Assembly (NCBI GenBank): GCA_913047695.1
Contig: CAJWUI010000004.1
Location: forward strand, 1 to 64,000
Direction of reading: 5' to 3'
Length of the DNA: 64,000 nucleotides
Source of the DNA: an uncultured Bacteroidota bacterium
GTDB taxonomy: Bacteria; Bacteroidota; Bacteroidia; Flavobacteriales; Flavobacteriaceae
The position numbers were made by a program, and so were the translations under genes. Shown here piece after piece: positions 8,657 to 17,846 of the stretch (its first letter is position 1; each line of letters opens with the position of its first letter). The notes under the pieces were generated by a model. It did not search any database, was not told where the DNA came from, and worked only from the letters and a program-made list of their open reading frames with translations.

Positions 8657-9493
8657 ATGAAAAAAAAAATTGCTGCTGTTTCAATGTGTCGAAATGATCT
8701 TTTTTTTTCAGAGAGATGGATCTCTTATTACGGTAAAAGATTAGGCTATAAAAATCTGTATCTTTTTATTGATGGTACTGATCAAAAGCTACCTGTAAGA
8801 GCTGAAAAAATAAATTGTTTTCAGATTAGTCATATAAAATTGAATAGGCTAAAAGCTGACCGTATTAGAGCAAAGAGAATTTCAGAATTTGCTAAAGAAT
8901 TACATAAGAAATATGATGTTGTGTTAGCCACCGATATAGACGAATTTTTAGTACTTGATCCTAATACAGGATTTAAATTAAAAGAATATTTAAGCAAAAG
9001 TTTTATTTCTTCCTCTCTTTCAGCATTAGGAATTGATGTTGCTCAACATCCAACTTTTGAAAAATCAATTGATAAAAATAAACCCTTTTTGTCACAGCGT
9101 AAATATGCTTTTGTTTCTGATCGTTATACTAAGCCAATAATAAGTTTAGAACCTTTAAATTGGGGATCAGGTTTTCATAGGGTAAAGGGCAAAGATTTTA
9201 CTATAGATCCAAACTTATTTTTATTCCATTTTGGTCTTGCCGACATTCAAATGTTACAAAATAAGTTCAAGAATAACGAACTAATTTCTTTAGGTTGGAA
9301 CAACCATTTTAAAAGAAGATATAAGTTGTATGAAAAAATTAAAAATCAAATTCCAGTTGAAGCAGAACAATTATTTCAAGAGGCAAGAGAATATTTTAAA
9401 AAAAACAGGAAATTAATTGCTTGGAATAAACCTTCAAGTTTAAAAATGTCGGGTCTAATTAAAATTCCAAAAAGATTCAAAGGTTTAGTTTGA
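8657..9493 (+). CDS. glycosyltransferase, family 2-like (PF13704 type)
   Basis: The 278-residue protein opens with AAVSMCRND, a typical start for glycosyltransferases of the Glyco_tranf_2_4 group. ATDIDEFLVL at about residues 94-103 contains the D-x-D-E-F motif that binds the nucleotide-sugar metal. There are no membrane segments, so it should act in the cytoplasm. It starts five bases after the Stealth gene and is surely co-transcribed with it, which points to synthesis of a phosphoglycan. Sugar donor and acceptor cannot be inferred. It converges on fabD. Confidence 0.82.
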   Translation: MKKKIAAVSMCRNDLFFSERWISYYGKRLGYKNLYLFIDGTDQKLPVRAEKINCFQISHIKLNRLKADRIRAKRISEFAKELHKKYDVVLATDIDEFLVLDPNTGFKLKEYLSKSFISSSLSALGIDVAQHPTFEKSIDKNKPFLSQRKYAFVSDRYTKPIISLEPLNWGSGFHRVKGKDFTIDPNLFLFHFGLADIQMLQNKFKNNELISLGWNNHFKRRYKLYEKIKNQIPVEAEQLFQEAREYFKKNRKLIAWNKPSSLKMSGLIKIPKRFKGLV

Positions 9494-9529
9494 TGTATAA
9501 ATTTCAAAAGTATTTTTGAAGGTAAAAAA

Positions 9530-10417
9530 TTAAAATGTAGGATTTCCAGAATAAGTTTTAACAGATCTATCAATTTTCCTTACTAAACCCTGAAGTACAT
9601 TTCCAGGTCCAACTTCAGTAAAAATTGAAGCACCTTCTTTTATCATTTTCTGTATAGTTTGCGTCCACCTAACAGGAGCTGTTAATTGAGCTATTAAATT
9701 TTCTTTTAACTCTTCCGGATCTATAACTCCTTTTGCACAAACATTTTGATATACAGGGCACATAGGTTTTAAAAAAGTTATGTTTTTTATTGCTTTCGAT
9801 AGTCGAGATTTGGCAGGATCCATTAATGAAGAATGAAAAGCTCCTCCTACAGGTAATAAAATTGCTCTTCTTGCACCAGCATTTGTTAATTTGTCACATG
9901 CTTCTTTTATTTGATCTCTGGCACCTGAAATTACCAGCTGTCCAGGACAATTATAATTTGCAGGGCCTACCACACCTGATATATCATTACATATAGATTC
10001 TACTATTTTATCTTCTAAACCCAAAATAGCTGCCATTGTTCCTTCAGTTTGGTCACAAGCCTCTTGCATTGCCAAAGCTCTTTCTTTAACTAGGTATAAA
10101 CCGTCTTCATATGACAGAACTCCAGCGACAACTAAAGCTGAAAATTCTCCCAAAGAGTGACCAGCAACCATTTCAGGAATGAAATGTTCATCCATTAGTT
10201 CACTTAGAATAAAGGAGTGAATAAAAATGCTAGGTTGAGTTACTTTTGTTGCTTTTAATTTTTCAGCGTCTTCTCCGAACATGATTTCATGAATGTTAAA
10301 CCCAAGGATTTCATTAGCTTGTTCGAAGCGTTTTTTGGCTTTTTTAGAATTTTCATGAAGTTCCTTTCCCATACCTAGAAATTGTGATCCTTGACCGGGA
10401 AAAATAAAAGCTTTCAT
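9530..10417 (-). CDS. fabD: malonyl-CoA:ACP transacylase
   Basis: FabD loads malonyl groups from CoA onto acyl carrier protein, supplying elongation units for fatty acid synthesis in the cytoplasm. The 295-residue length is normal. The N-terminal FPGQGSQ and the GHSLGE nucleophile elbow (catalytic Ser about residue 90) are both present. So is the active-site His in GGAFHSSLM near residue 197, together with the closing GPGNVLQGL motif. The start codon overlaps the folA stop in an ATGA, so the two are translated from the same mRNA and probably coupled. Confidence 0.96.
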   Translation of the reverse strand: MKAFIFPGQGSQFLGMGKELHENSKKAKKRFEQANEILGFNIHEIMFGEDAEKLKATKVTQPSIFIHSFILSELMDEHFIPEMVAGHSLGEFSALVVAGVLSYEDGLYLVKERALAMQEACDQTEGTMAAILGLEDKIVESICNDISGVVGPANYNCPGQLVISGARDQIKEACDKLTNAGARRAILLPVGGAFHSSLMDPAKSRLSKAIKNITFLKPMCPVYQNVCAKGVIDPEELKENLIAQLTAPVRWTQTIQKMIKEGASIFTEVGPGNVLQGLVRKIDRSVKTYSGNPTF

Positions 10418-10929
10418 TTAATTTTAGTATATGTTAAAAATGAATAGTTATAAGGTTGATTAGTGCTTGAGTTATTCTTTTCAGATGAATGCAGAGTCCA
10501 TTTTGACATATCAATTTTAGGAAAAAAAGCATCACCCTCGAAAGTCTTGTGTACGCGAGTTAGTTCAATTTTATCTGCAATTGGAAGAAATAAAGAATAA
10601 ATTTCTCCACCACCAATTATATATGGAAATGGATCGTCCCCAGAAAGCTTAAGTGCCTCATGAATAGAATGGGCAATGAATGCGTCTTTAGCATCATATT
10701 TTTTATTTCGAGTTAAAATTATATTTTTTCTTCCAGGTAAAGCGGCTGGCATTGACTCGAAAGTCTTTCTACCCATAATTATGGCATGTCCATTAGTTAA
10801 CTTTTTAAATCGCTTTAAGTCTTCTGAGATGTGCCAAATGAGTTTGTTATCTCTCCCCAAAACGTGGTTTTCTGAAACTGCAGCAATTAAAATAATTTCT
10901 TTTAAATAATTTGTTTTAATCATTGTCAT
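10414..10929 (-). CDS. folA: dihydrofolate reductase
   Basis: The enzyme reduces dihydrofolate to tetrahydrofolate with NADPH and is needed to recycle the dihydrofolate made by ThyA, encoded nearby on the same strand. The 171-residue protein shows AAVSENHVLGRDNKLIWHI at the N-terminus, where the Trp-His pair and following acidic residue line the folate site. GRKTFESMP and the NADPH-binding IIGGGEIY follow. Two ATG codons (10929 and 10923) are possible starts. It forms a two-gene operon with fabD. A CAAAAATA at 10950-10957 could be its minus-strand -7 promoter element. Confidence 0.95.
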   Translation of the reverse strand: MTMIKTNYLKEIILIAAVSENHVLGRDNKLIWHISEDLKRFKKLTNGHAIIMGRKTFESMPAALPGRKNIILTRNKKYDAKDAFIAHSIHEALKLSGDDPFPYIIGGGEIYSLFLPIADKIELTRVHKTFEGDAFFPKIDMSKWTLHSSEKNNSSTNQPYNYSFLTYTKIK

Positions 10930-10945
10930 TAAAAGATTAATTTTG
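10910..10945 (+). promoter_or_regulatory. possible Bacteroidota promoter for the class V aminotransferase gene
   Basis: A TTTG at 10910-10913 and a TAATTTTG at 10938-10945 resemble the Bacteroidota -33 and -7 elements, although the 24-base spacing is slightly long. Transcription from here would begin near 10950 and would exclude the TTG at 10943 as start codon, supporting the ATG at 10976. Confidence 0.45.
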
Positions 10946-10975
10946 ATAGCAAAAATACACTTTTCTACTTCTAAA

Positions 10976-12013
10976 ATGTATTCTAAAATTTTTCCGTTAT
11001 TATCAAAAGGAGTTTACCTAAATACAGCCTATGTAGGATTAATGTCTAAAAAATTAGTAGAATTTAGAGTCAAAAACGAAAAAGATTATTTACAGAAAGG
11101 TGAGGATTATAAAAAAAATTCATACAAAATCTTAGAAGAAGCACATTTTACAATTTCTCGTTTTTTTGGGGTTAATTTTAATAATGCTTTTGTAGTTAAT
11201 AATTTCTCCGCAGGCATCAGGCATGTCATTCGTTTTATTCCAAAAAAATTAAATGTGCTTTTAATCGATAATGATTACCCTTCCTTAATTTCAGCATTTG
11301 AAGAGGAGGACTTTTTAATTCATAAAGTTCCTATGTTAGATTTGGATCTAGAAGATCAAATTGATGATTATATTTCGAAAAATCAGATCGACATTTTAGC
11401 GTTAAGTATTGTACAATATTCAACTGGTCTTCTCATTGATATAGACTTTTTAGAGGGCCTTAAGTTAAAATACCCAAATTTAATTTTAATAGGTGACGGA
11501 ACTCAATTCCTAGGAGCCCACAAATTTAGTTTTGATTCATCTCCTTTTGATGTTTTAGCAGCTAGTGGATATAAATGGTTATTAGCAGGTTTTGGAAACG
11601 GAGTATTGATGATATCCAAAAAGTACCTCAACTTAATTAATCAAGATTCCTCTGTTATACGTGATATTATTTTTAAAGGACATTTTAATATTCTAGCAAC
11701 TGCAAGTTTAAACTTTGCAATAAAATCACTAGAAGAGCAAGGGTTTGAAAATTTAATGAATAAAAAAGCGGTACTAACTGAAAAAGTTAAAAATTCACTT
11801 TCCGAAATAAATCAAATTGGCTCTTGGGTTTCAAAAAGAAAACAACATAGTAGCATATTTATTTTAGAAGGAAATAAGGATTTATTTCAAAATCTAACTA
11901 AGTCTAAAATTCATTGTGTATTGAGAGGAAAAGGAATAAGAATATCATTTCATTATTACAACACTGAAGGGGATTTATTTTACTTAAAAAATGTGCTTAA
12001 GGGAAATAATTAA
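10976..12013 (+). CDS. class V aminotransferase-fold PLP enzyme (cysteine desulfurase-like)
   Basis: The 345-residue product has the class V aminotransferase layout. YLNTAYVG near the start binds the substrate carboxylate side, [10 protein letters not shown] holds the PLP-pyridine Asp, and [13 protein letters not shown] contains the PLP-forming lysine. The family includes cysteine desulfurases, selenocysteine lyases and isopenicillin epimerase-like enzymes. The substrate here is not clear, and no mobile loop with a catalytic Cys typical of NifS/IscS was recognised. The ATG at 10976 is preferred over the TTG at 10943 because conserved sequence starts just after it. It converges on thyA with interlocked stops. 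Confidence 0.8.
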   Translation: MYSKIFPLLSKGVYLNTAYVGLMSKKLVEFRVKNEKDYLQKGEDYKKNSYKILEEAHFTISRFFGVNFNNAFVVNNFSAGIRHVIRFIPKKLNVLLIDNDYPSLISAFEEEDFLIHKVPMLDLDLEDQIDDYISKNQIDILALSIVQYSTGLLIDIDFLEGLKLKYPNLILIGDGTQFLGAHKFSFDSSPFDVLAASGYKWLLAGFGNGVLMISKKYLNLINQDSSVIRDIIFKGHFNILATASLNFAIKSLEEQGFENLMNKKAVLTEKVKNSLSEINQIGSWVSKRKQHSSIFILEGNKDLFQNLTKSKIHCVLRGKGIRISFHYYNTEGDLFYLKNVLKGNN

Positions 12014-12834
12014 ATTGATACAGCACCAGAAATTAATGGATGAGGATCATAGTTAATAATTTCAAAATCACTGTAGGTAAATTCAAAAATAGAGGTTACA
12101 TTTTTATTCAATCTCATAATAGGAAGCGGCTTCGGAGAACGAGACAATTGTTCTTTTACTTGTTCTTCATGATTAGAGTATATATGTACATCACCGAAGG
12201 TATGTACAAAATCTCCAGGCCTGTAATTACAAACTTGAGCTACCATCATTGTTAATAACGCGTATGAGGCGATGTTAAAAGGTACTCCTAAGAAGACATC
12301 TGCACTTCTTTGGTATAATTGGCAAGAAAGCTTGTCGTTGGAAACATAAAATTGGAAAAAAGCATGACAAGGAGGGAGTGCTGCTTTTTGATTTGAAATA
12401 TTTTCGGCAAAAGATAAATTGGGATTTGGTAAAACGGTTGGGTTCCAGGCAGAAATGAGCATTCTTCTTGAGTCTGGATTTATCTTTAGGGTTTTTATAA
12501 CTTCATCAATTTGATCGATGCCGTCACTATTCCAATTTCGCCATTGATGACCGTAAATTGGACCTAAATCTCCTTTTTCGTTTGCCCACTCGTTCCAAAT
12601 TCTTACACCATTTTTTTGAAGGTAGGATATATTTGTTGAGCCTTTTAAAAACCAAAGGAGCTCATGAATTACAGATTTCACATGAATTTTCTTTGTTGTA
12701 ACTAAAGGAAATCCTTTTGAAAGATCAAAACGCATTTGATATCCAAAAATACTTTTAGTTCCTGTTCCGGTTCGATCAGCCTTTCTAACACCATTAGATT
12801 GAACATTTCTAAGTAAATCTAGATATTGTTTCAT
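12010..12834 (-). CDS. thyA: thymidylate synthase
   Basis: ThyA methylates dUMP to dTMP using methylene-tetrahydrofolate and releases dihydrofolate, which FolA (encoded at 10414) regenerates. The 274 residues show the classical features. [14 protein letters not shown] at the N-terminus binds phosphate, and [12 protein letters not shown] contains the catalytic cysteine at about residue 154. [20 protein letters not shown] and the closing [10 protein letters not shown] are also present. A CAAATGTA at 12850-12857 may be the -7 promoter element. Its stop interlocks with that of the convergent aminotransferase gene in TTAA. Confidence 0.97.
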   Translation of the reverse strand: MKQYLDLLRNVQSNGVRKADRTGTGTKSIFGYQMRFDLSKGFPLVTTKKIHVKSVIHELLWFLKGSTNISYLQKNGVRIWNEWANEKGDLGPIYGHQWRNWNSDGIDQIDEVIKTLKINPDSRRMLISAWNPTVLPNPNLSFAENISNQKAALPPCHAFFQFYVSNDKLSCQLYQRSADVFLGVPFNIASYALLTMMVAQVCNYRPGDFVHTFGDVHIYSNHEEQVKEQLSRSPKPLPIMRLNKNVTSIFEFTYSDFEIINYDPHPLISGAVSI

Positions 12835-12920
12835 TTATAAAATTTAAATCAAATGTATGTTATTTGATTTATAAAAAAGTTTAAACTCTAAAAGTTTATT
12901 AAAATAAATTAACAAATAAA

Positions 12921-13535
12921 TTAGCTTTTTCGTTTTGAAAGCTCATCTCTTACCCTAGCAGCCTTTTCATAGTTTTCTTGACTTACAAGTTTTGTAAGAA
13001 GAGTTTTCAATTTACTTACAGAAAGTTTTTTTAGATCTCCAATATCCTCATTTCTGTTGCTTTGTTCCTTAACAAAATTTTGAATCCATTTATCTTCAGA
13101 TAATTTTTTTGAATTTTCAGAAATTGCTGCTGTAAAACCTGCTTTTTTAAGTATAGAATCATAGGCATAAATTGGGGCATTATATCGAATAGCTAGCGCA
13201 ATTGCATCAGAGGTGCGAGCGTCAATAATTTCTTCTATTTTATCACGTTCGCAAATAAGGCTTGAAAAAAATATACCATCAACTAACTTATGTATGATGA
13301 CCTGTTTTATTAAGATATTAAATCTTTCACCAAAACTTTTAAAAAGGTCATGAGTTAGTGGACGAGAGGGCTTGACTTCTTCTTCAAGTGCAATAGCAAT
13401 TGATTGAGCTTCAAAACCTCCAATTATAATTGGAAGTTTTCTTTCTCCTTTTTCTTCATTTAATATAAGTGCATAAGCTCCAGTTTGAGTTTCGCTATAA
13501 GAAATTCCTCTAACTGTCATTTGAATTAAATCCAT
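12921..13535 (-). CDS. DUF151 bifunctional nuclease-family protein with UVR domain
   Basis: The 204-residue protein combines a DUF151 bifunctional nuclease (BFN) domain at about residues 1-135 with a short UvrB/UvrC-type UVR motif at about 165-203, ending KAARVRDELSKR. In the first domain GYxx-like ALILNEEKG, LPIIIGGFEAQSIA and DARTSDAIALA are the conserved blocks. Plant members were described with DNase and RNase activity; the bacterial role is not well established, and the UVR motif suggests protein contact. It is cytoplasmic, since no signal is visible. It is transcribed alone, divergently from pdhB. Confidence 0.88.
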   Translation of the reverse strand: MDLIQMTVRGISYSETQTGAYALILNEEKGERKLPIIIGGFEAQSIAIALEEEVKPSRPLTHDLFKSFGERFNILIKQVIIHKLVDGIFFSSLICERDKIEEIIDARTSDAIALAIRYNAPIYAYDSILKKAGFTAAISENSKKLSEDKWIQNFVKEQSNRNEDIGDLKKLSVSKLKTLLTKLVSQENYEKAARVRDELSKRKS

Positions 13536-13643
13536 TTTCCTGTTTTATATTTGAATATTAAATATTATAATGATCAACTTATATCATACTCAAAACGAAA
13601 TATTTCATAGTTTATTGAGTGAAAATAATATATAATTAATGAT

Positions 13644-13651
13644 TAAATTTG
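13644..13651 (+). promoter_or_regulatory. possible -7 promoter element for pdhB
   Basis: TAAATTTG matches the Bacteroidota -7 consensus TAnnTTTG and lies 21 bases before the pdhB ATG. The nearest upstream TTG (13615-13617) is 26 bases away, longer than usual, so only the -7 element is supported. Confidence 0.4.
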
Positions 13652-13672
13652 TAACACATTGTAATTTAAGTA

Positions 13673-14656
13673 ATGAAAACCATTCAATTTAGGGAGGCAA
13701 TAGCTCAAGCCATGAGCGAAGAAATGAGAAGAGACAAGACTATTTATCTCATGGGTGAGGAGGTCGCAGAATATAACGGTGCTTATAAAGCTTCAAAAGG
13801 AATGTTAGATGAATTTGGTGACAAAAGAGTAATTGATACACCTATATCTGAAGCTGGATTTTCTGGAATTGGGGTTGGATCAACTATGACAGGTAACCGA
13901 CCTATCATTGAGTATATGACTTTTAATTTTGCTTTGGTTGGTATTGATCAGATTATTAATAATGCTGCTAAAATTAGGCAAATGTCAGGAGGACAATTTA
14001 ATTGCCCTATTGTTTTTAGAGGTCCTACTGCTTCTGCTGGTCAGCTTGCTGCTACTCATTCACAAGCATTTGAAAGCTGGTATGCTAACTGCCCTGGTCT
14101 GAAGGTAATAGTTCCCTCGAATCCCTACGATGCTAAAGGACTTTTGAAGTCTGCTATAAGGGATGACGATCCTGTCATTTTTATGGAATCAGAGCAAATG
14201 TATGGAGATAAAGGTGAAGTGCCAGAAGGTGATTACACATTACCCATTGGTGTTGCGGATGTGAAACGTTCTGGAAAAGATGTTACTTTAGTATCGTTTG
14301 GCAAAATTTTAAAAGAAGGTGTAAAAGCTGCGCAAGAATTAGAGAAAGAAGGAATTGAAGTTGAACTTATCGATTTAAGAACAATACGACCATTAGATTA
14401 CCAAACCATTTTTGATTCTGTCAAAAAAACTAATAGACTTGTGATTTTAGAGGAATCATGGCCATTTGGGAATATTTCAACTGAAATTACATATCAAGTT
14501 CAAAATCATGTTTTTGATTATTTAGACGCACCTATTGAAAAAATTAATACCGCAGATACCCCAGCTCCATATTCCCCCGTTCTTTTGGCAGAATGGTTGC
14601 CGAATTTCAAAGATGTAATTAAGGCAGTCAAAAAAGTAATGTATATTACCAAATAA
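13673..14656 (+). CDS. pdhB: pyruvate dehydrogenase E1 component, beta subunit
   Basis: This 327-residue protein is the beta half of the thiamine-diphosphate E1 enzyme that decarboxylates pyruvate. Typical blocks include LMGEEVAEYNGAYKASKGM (the Glu activates thiamine), DTPISEAGFSGIGVG, RGPTASAGQLAATHSQ, VPSNPYDAKGLL and the C-terminal EESWPFGNIS. The length is standard. No alpha subunit or E2/E3 gene lies beside it, so the complex must be encoded in pieces around the chromosome. A branched-chain 2-oxoacid E1 beta is the alternative, but the sequence blocks look like PdhB. Confidence 0.94.
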   Translation: MKTIQFREAIAQAMSEEMRRDKTIYLMGEEVAEYNGAYKASKGMLDEFGDKRVIDTPISEAGFSGIGVGSTMTGNRPIIEYMTFNFALVGIDQIINNAAKIRQMSGGQFNCPIVFRGPTASAGQLAATHSQAFESWYANCPGLKVIVPSNPYDAKGLLKSAIRDDDPVIFMESEQMYGDKGEVPEGDYTLPIGVADVKRSGKDVTLVSFGKILKEGVKAAQELEKEGIEVELIDLRTIRPLDYQTIFDSVKKTNRLVILEESWPFGNISTEITYQVQNHVFDYLDAPIEKINTADTPAPYSPVLLAEWLPNFKDVIKAVKKVMYITK

Positions 14657-14749
14657 GATCAAATAAATTATATAATGAGCAAAATGAATTAGATTTCATA
14701 TTCTGGAATGTTTTGCTATTTTTACGCACACTTTTCTAAAACAATTTAA

Positions 14750-16987
14750 ATGGAACTAATGATTCAATTTTTACCCGCCTTCGGAATACTAGCACTTATT
14801 TTTGTATTTATTAAAAATAGGTGGGTAACAAAACAAGATGTAGGAAACGAAAAAATGGCTCGTATAGCACAAAATATTGCTGAAGGAGCTATGTCCTTTC
14901 TAAAGGCAGAGTATAAAATTTTGTCAGTTTTTGTTGTTGCTGTAGCAATTTTATTATTTTTCAAAGGCCAATCTGAAACTGGATCAAATGGAATGGTTGC
15001 TGTCTCATTTGTGGTTGGTGCAGTTTGTTCTGCACTTGCTGGATTTATTGGTATGAAAGTTGCAACCAAGGCAAACGTAAGAACAACAAATGCAGCTCAA
15101 AAATCATTAGGGAAAGCCTTAGAAGTTGCGTTTGCTGGGGGTGCAGTTATGGGATTAGGTGTTGTTGGATTAGGAGTTTTAGGTTTGAGTGGGCTTTTTG
15201 CTTTTTACAGTTCTCAAGGCTGGAACATAACAGAAACATTAAATGTCCTTTCTGGATTTTCTTTAGGAGCATCATCAATTGCTCTTTTTGCAAGAGTAGG
15301 AGGAGGAATCTATACTAAAGCTGCTGATGTAGGAGCAGATCTTGTTGGAAAAGTAGAAGCAGGAATACCAGAAGATCATCCTCTTAACCCCGCAACGATT
15401 GCTGACAATGTAGGAGACAATGTTGGCGATGTTGCAGGTATGGGAGCTGACCTTTTTGAATCATATGTAGGTTCAATTATTGGAACAATGGTTTTGGGGG
15501 CATTAATTTCGACACCAAACTTTAACGGATTAGGGGCTGTTTATCTTCCTATGGCACTAGCTGCAGTTGGAATTATTATGTCTATTATTGGAACATTTTT
15601 TGTTAGAGTTAAGGAAGGTGGCTCTCCTCATAAAGCGTTAAATATAGGCGAGTTTGGTTCAGCAGGACTTATGCTGATTGCTTCCTATTTTCTAATAAAA
15701 GCGTTTATTCCAGAATCAGTTGATGGACTTCCGAATGGTGCGAACGGGGTTTTCTTTGCTACAATCGCTGGATTAGTCTCAGGGTTAGCTGTTGGTAAAG
15801 TAACAGAATACTATACCGGTACAGGTACAAAACCAGTCAAATCAATTGTTAACCAGTCTGAAACTGGTGCAGCAACAAATATTATATCTGGGCTAGGTGT
15901 TGGGATGATGTCCACCGCAATTCCAATTATCTTAATAGCCTCAGCTATATTAGTTTCTCACTACTTTGCGGGTCTTTATGGTATTGCTATTGCTGCAGTT
16001 GGGATGCTTGCAAACACAGGTATACAGCTAGCAGTCGATGCATACGGACCCATCTCAGACAATGCAGGCGGTATAGCTGAAATGGCAGAGCTCAATCCTG
16101 AAGTAAGAGAGCGTACCGATAAACTAGACGCTGTTGGTAATACTACAGCCGCAATTGGTAAGGGGTTTGCCATAGCATCTGCCGCATTGACGGCTTTAGC
16201 TTTATTTGCTGCATACATGAAAACTGCTGGAATTTCCTCAATTGATGTCTCTCAACCAAAAATAATGGCTGGGCTATTAGTAGGTGGAATGTTACCTTTT
16301 GTTTTTTCTGCGTTGTCAATGAATGCGGTAGGTAGAGCTGCAATGGCAATGATAGAAGAAGTAAGAAGGCAGTTTAGAGATATTCCTGCACTCAAAGCTG
16401 CACTTGAAGTAATGAGAAAAAATAATTCTGATATGTCTAAGGCCTCAAAAGCTGATCAAAAAATATTCAATGCTGCCGATGGTATTGCAGAGTATGATAA
16501 ATGTGTTGCAATTTCAACAACTGCTTCGATTAAGGAAATGGTGCTCCCAGGAATTCTAGCTATCATTGTGCCTGTCGGAGTTGGATTTTTTGGTGGACCC
16601 GAAATGTTAGGAGGTTTATTGGCAGGTGTTACAACTTGTGGAGTCCTAATGGCAATTTTTCAGTCAAATGCAGGTGGTGCTTGGGATAATGCAAAAAAAA
16701 TGATTGAAGAGCAAGGTAAAAAAGGTACTGAAGCCCATAAAGCTGCGGTAGTTGGAGATACAGTTGGGGATCCTTTTAAAGATACCTCAGGCCCATCATT
16801 AAATATATTACTTAAATTAATGTCTGTTGTTGCATTAGTGATTGCCCCTAGCATATCAGTGTCTCAAAAAAATATGACTGAGTATTTAGAAACAAATTCG
16901 AAAAATAATTTATCAGAAATTTATTTTGATGATAGTTTTTTAATACTTGATAGCAATAAAATAACAGTTTTTAATTACAAAAAATGA
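14750..16987 (+). CDS. hppA: membrane-bound ion-translocating pyrophosphatase, K+-dependent type
   Basis: The enzyme couples hydrolysis of cytosolic pyrophosphate to ion export. Its 745 residues are mostly transmembrane helices (16 expected). The substrate and metal site is seen in [20 protein letters not shown] and the repeated [12 protein letters not shown] (about residues 218-230), with a matching second site in [17 protein letters not shown] near the C-terminus. [10 protein letters not shown] (about residue 463) has Ala where K+-independent enzymes carry Lys, so K+ dependence is predicted. [11 protein letters not shown] resembles Na+-pumping members, though H+ or mixed transport is possible. 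The last 36 or so residues form a hydrophilic tail without recognised motif. Confidence 0.95.
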   Translation: MELMIQFLPAFGILALIFVFIKNRWVTKQDVGNEKMARIAQNIAEGAMSFLKAEYKILSVFVVAVAILLFFKGQSETGSNGMVAVSFVVGAVCSALAGFIGMKVATKANVRTTNAAQKSLGKALEVAFAGGAVMGLGVVGLGVLGLSGLFAFYSSQGWNITETLNVLSGFSLGASSIALFARVGGGIYTKAADVGADLVGKVEAGIPEDHPLNPATIADNVGDNVGDVAGMGADLFESYVGSIIGTMVLGALISTPNFNGLGAVYLPMALAAVGIIMSIIGTFFVRVKEGGSPHKALNIGEFGSAGLMLIASYFLIKAFIPESVDGLPNGANGVFFATIAGLVSGLAVGKVTEYYTGTGTKPVKSIVNQSETGAATNIISGLGVGMMSTAIPIILIASAILVSHYFAGLYGIAIAAVGMLANTGIQLAVDAYGPISDNAGGIAEMAELNPEVRERTDKLDAVGNTTAAIGKGFAIASAALTALALFAAYMKTAGISSIDVSQPKIMAGLLVGGMLPFVFSALSMNAVGRAAMAMIEEVRRQFRDIPALKAALEVMRKNNSDMSKASKADQKIFNAADGIAEYDKCVAISTTASIKEMVLPGILAIIVPVGVGFFGGPEMLGGLLAGVTTCGVLMAIFQSNAGGAWDNAKKMIEEQGKKGTEAHKAAVVGDTVGDPFKDTSGPSLNILLKLMSVVALVIAPSISVSQKNMTEYLETNSKNNLSEIYFDDSFLILDSNKITVFNYKK

Positions 16988-17019
16988 CTAAGTATGAATT
17001 ATAAACAACAACTATAAAT

Positions 17020-17640
17020 TTAAGCAGCTCCAATTTCTTTTAATTCACCATCAAGTTTTTCAACTATAATTTCGAAATCTTTTTTGTTTTCAACGAAATC
17101 TAATCCATCAACATCAATCGTAATTAGTTTTCCCTTATCATAAGTAGAAGTCCATGCTTCATACCTTTCGTTTAGTCTGCTTAGGTATTCTATGCTTATT
17201 GAATTCTCATAATCCCTTCCACGTTTATGTATTTTATTAACCAAGTTTGGGATATTACTTCTTAGGTAAATTAAAAGGTTGGGACCTTGAATTTGTGATT
17301 CCATTAGTTCAAAAAGTTCCTGATAGTTTTTAAAGTCTCTTAGATTCATAAGACCCATTGATTTAAGATTTGGAGCAAAGATGTGAGCGTCTTCATAGAT
17401 TGTTCTATCTTGAACGATTGAACCATTATTATTTTTGATTTTCAATAGTTGCTCAAAACGACTTTTTAAAAAGTAAATCTGAAGGTTAAACGACCACCTT
17501 TCCATGTGATTGTAAAAATCATTAAGATAAGGGTTATCTATAACATCCTCAAAATGTGCTTCCCATCCATAATGTTTAGCTAATAATTCTGTAAGGCTTG
17601 TTTTGCCTGCTCCAATGTTTCCTGCAATTGCAATATGCAT
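17020..17640 (-). CDS. deoxynucleoside kinase
   Basis: The 206-residue enzyme phosphorylates deoxynucleosides for dNTP salvage in the cytoplasm. MHIAIAGNIGAGKTSL carries the P-loop at residues 7-14. HFEDVIDNPYLNDFY holds the catalytic Glu and substrate contacts, and DRTIYEDAHIFA is the DRS-like motif of the deoxyguanosine/deoxyadenosine kinase group. RGRDYENSISIEYL is the arginine-rich lid. The ATG at 17640 is chosen because the 16 extra residues from 17688 are Asn-rich and precede the first beta strand. Substrate preference cannot be read. It is divergent from metK, with about 115 bases before the metK promoter. Confidence 0.9.
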   Translation of the reverse strand: MHIAIAGNIGAGKTSLTELLAKHYGWEAHFEDVIDNPYLNDFYNHMERWSFNLQIYFLKSRFEQLLKIKNNNGSIVQDRTIYEDAHIFAPNLKSMGLMNLRDFKNYQELFELMESQIQGPNLLIYLRSNIPNLVNKIHKRGRDYENSISIEYLSRLNERYEAWTSTYDKGKLITIDVDGLDFVENKKDFEIIVEKLDGELKEIGAA

Positions 17641-17754
17641 ATTAGAATAATTATTATTTTCATTTGCAAAGTAGTTTTTTTTAAACAATAATTTATGCGA
17701 TGTATTAAAAATTATGTTTTGTTCTTCTTTTTTTTAAAAAAAAACTAAAGCTTG

Positions 17755-17784
17755 TTTGTCAAATAAAAAAAAAGTGTAATTTTG
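17755..17784 (+). promoter_or_regulatory. promoter of the metK-metY-metX operon
   Basis: TTTG at 17755-17758, an 18-base spacer and TAATTTTG at 17777-17784 match the Bacteroidota promoter consensus exactly. Transcription should begin about 4-8 bases after the -7 element, near 17788-17792, just before the first helix of the riboswitch aptamer at 17794. Confidence 0.75.
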
Positions 17785-17793
17785 GAAACCAAA

Positions 17794-17846
17794 CGAGGAA
17801 GGATTTGACTGATTGCAAACCTCGAAAAAAAAATGCTAAAGCAGTG
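17794..17846 (+). promoter_or_regulatory. SAM-binding riboswitch aptamer, SAM-II/SAM-V type
   Basis: The segment folds as the compact SAM-II/SAM-V pseudoknot. P1 pairs CGAGG (17794-17798) with CCTCG (17820-17824). The L1 loop reads GGATTTGACTGATTGCAAA, close to what I recall of the metX SAM-II aptamer (GATTTAACCGTATTGCAA). P2 pairs TTGC (17813-17816) with GC-T-AA (17835-17839, T bulged) and ACTG (17808-17811) with CAGT (17842-17845). The A-rich linker and AATGCTAAA also match memory of the family. It sits right in front of metK, metY and metX, the expected regulon. Choice between SAM-II and the marine SAM-V variant needs a covariance search. Confidence 0.85.

Noticed and set aside
14764-16854. 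Several antisense frames of 64-101 residues within the pyrophosphatase gene
   Set aside because: The Ala/Gly-rich membrane coding sequence creates long stop-free antisense frames; none has independent support.
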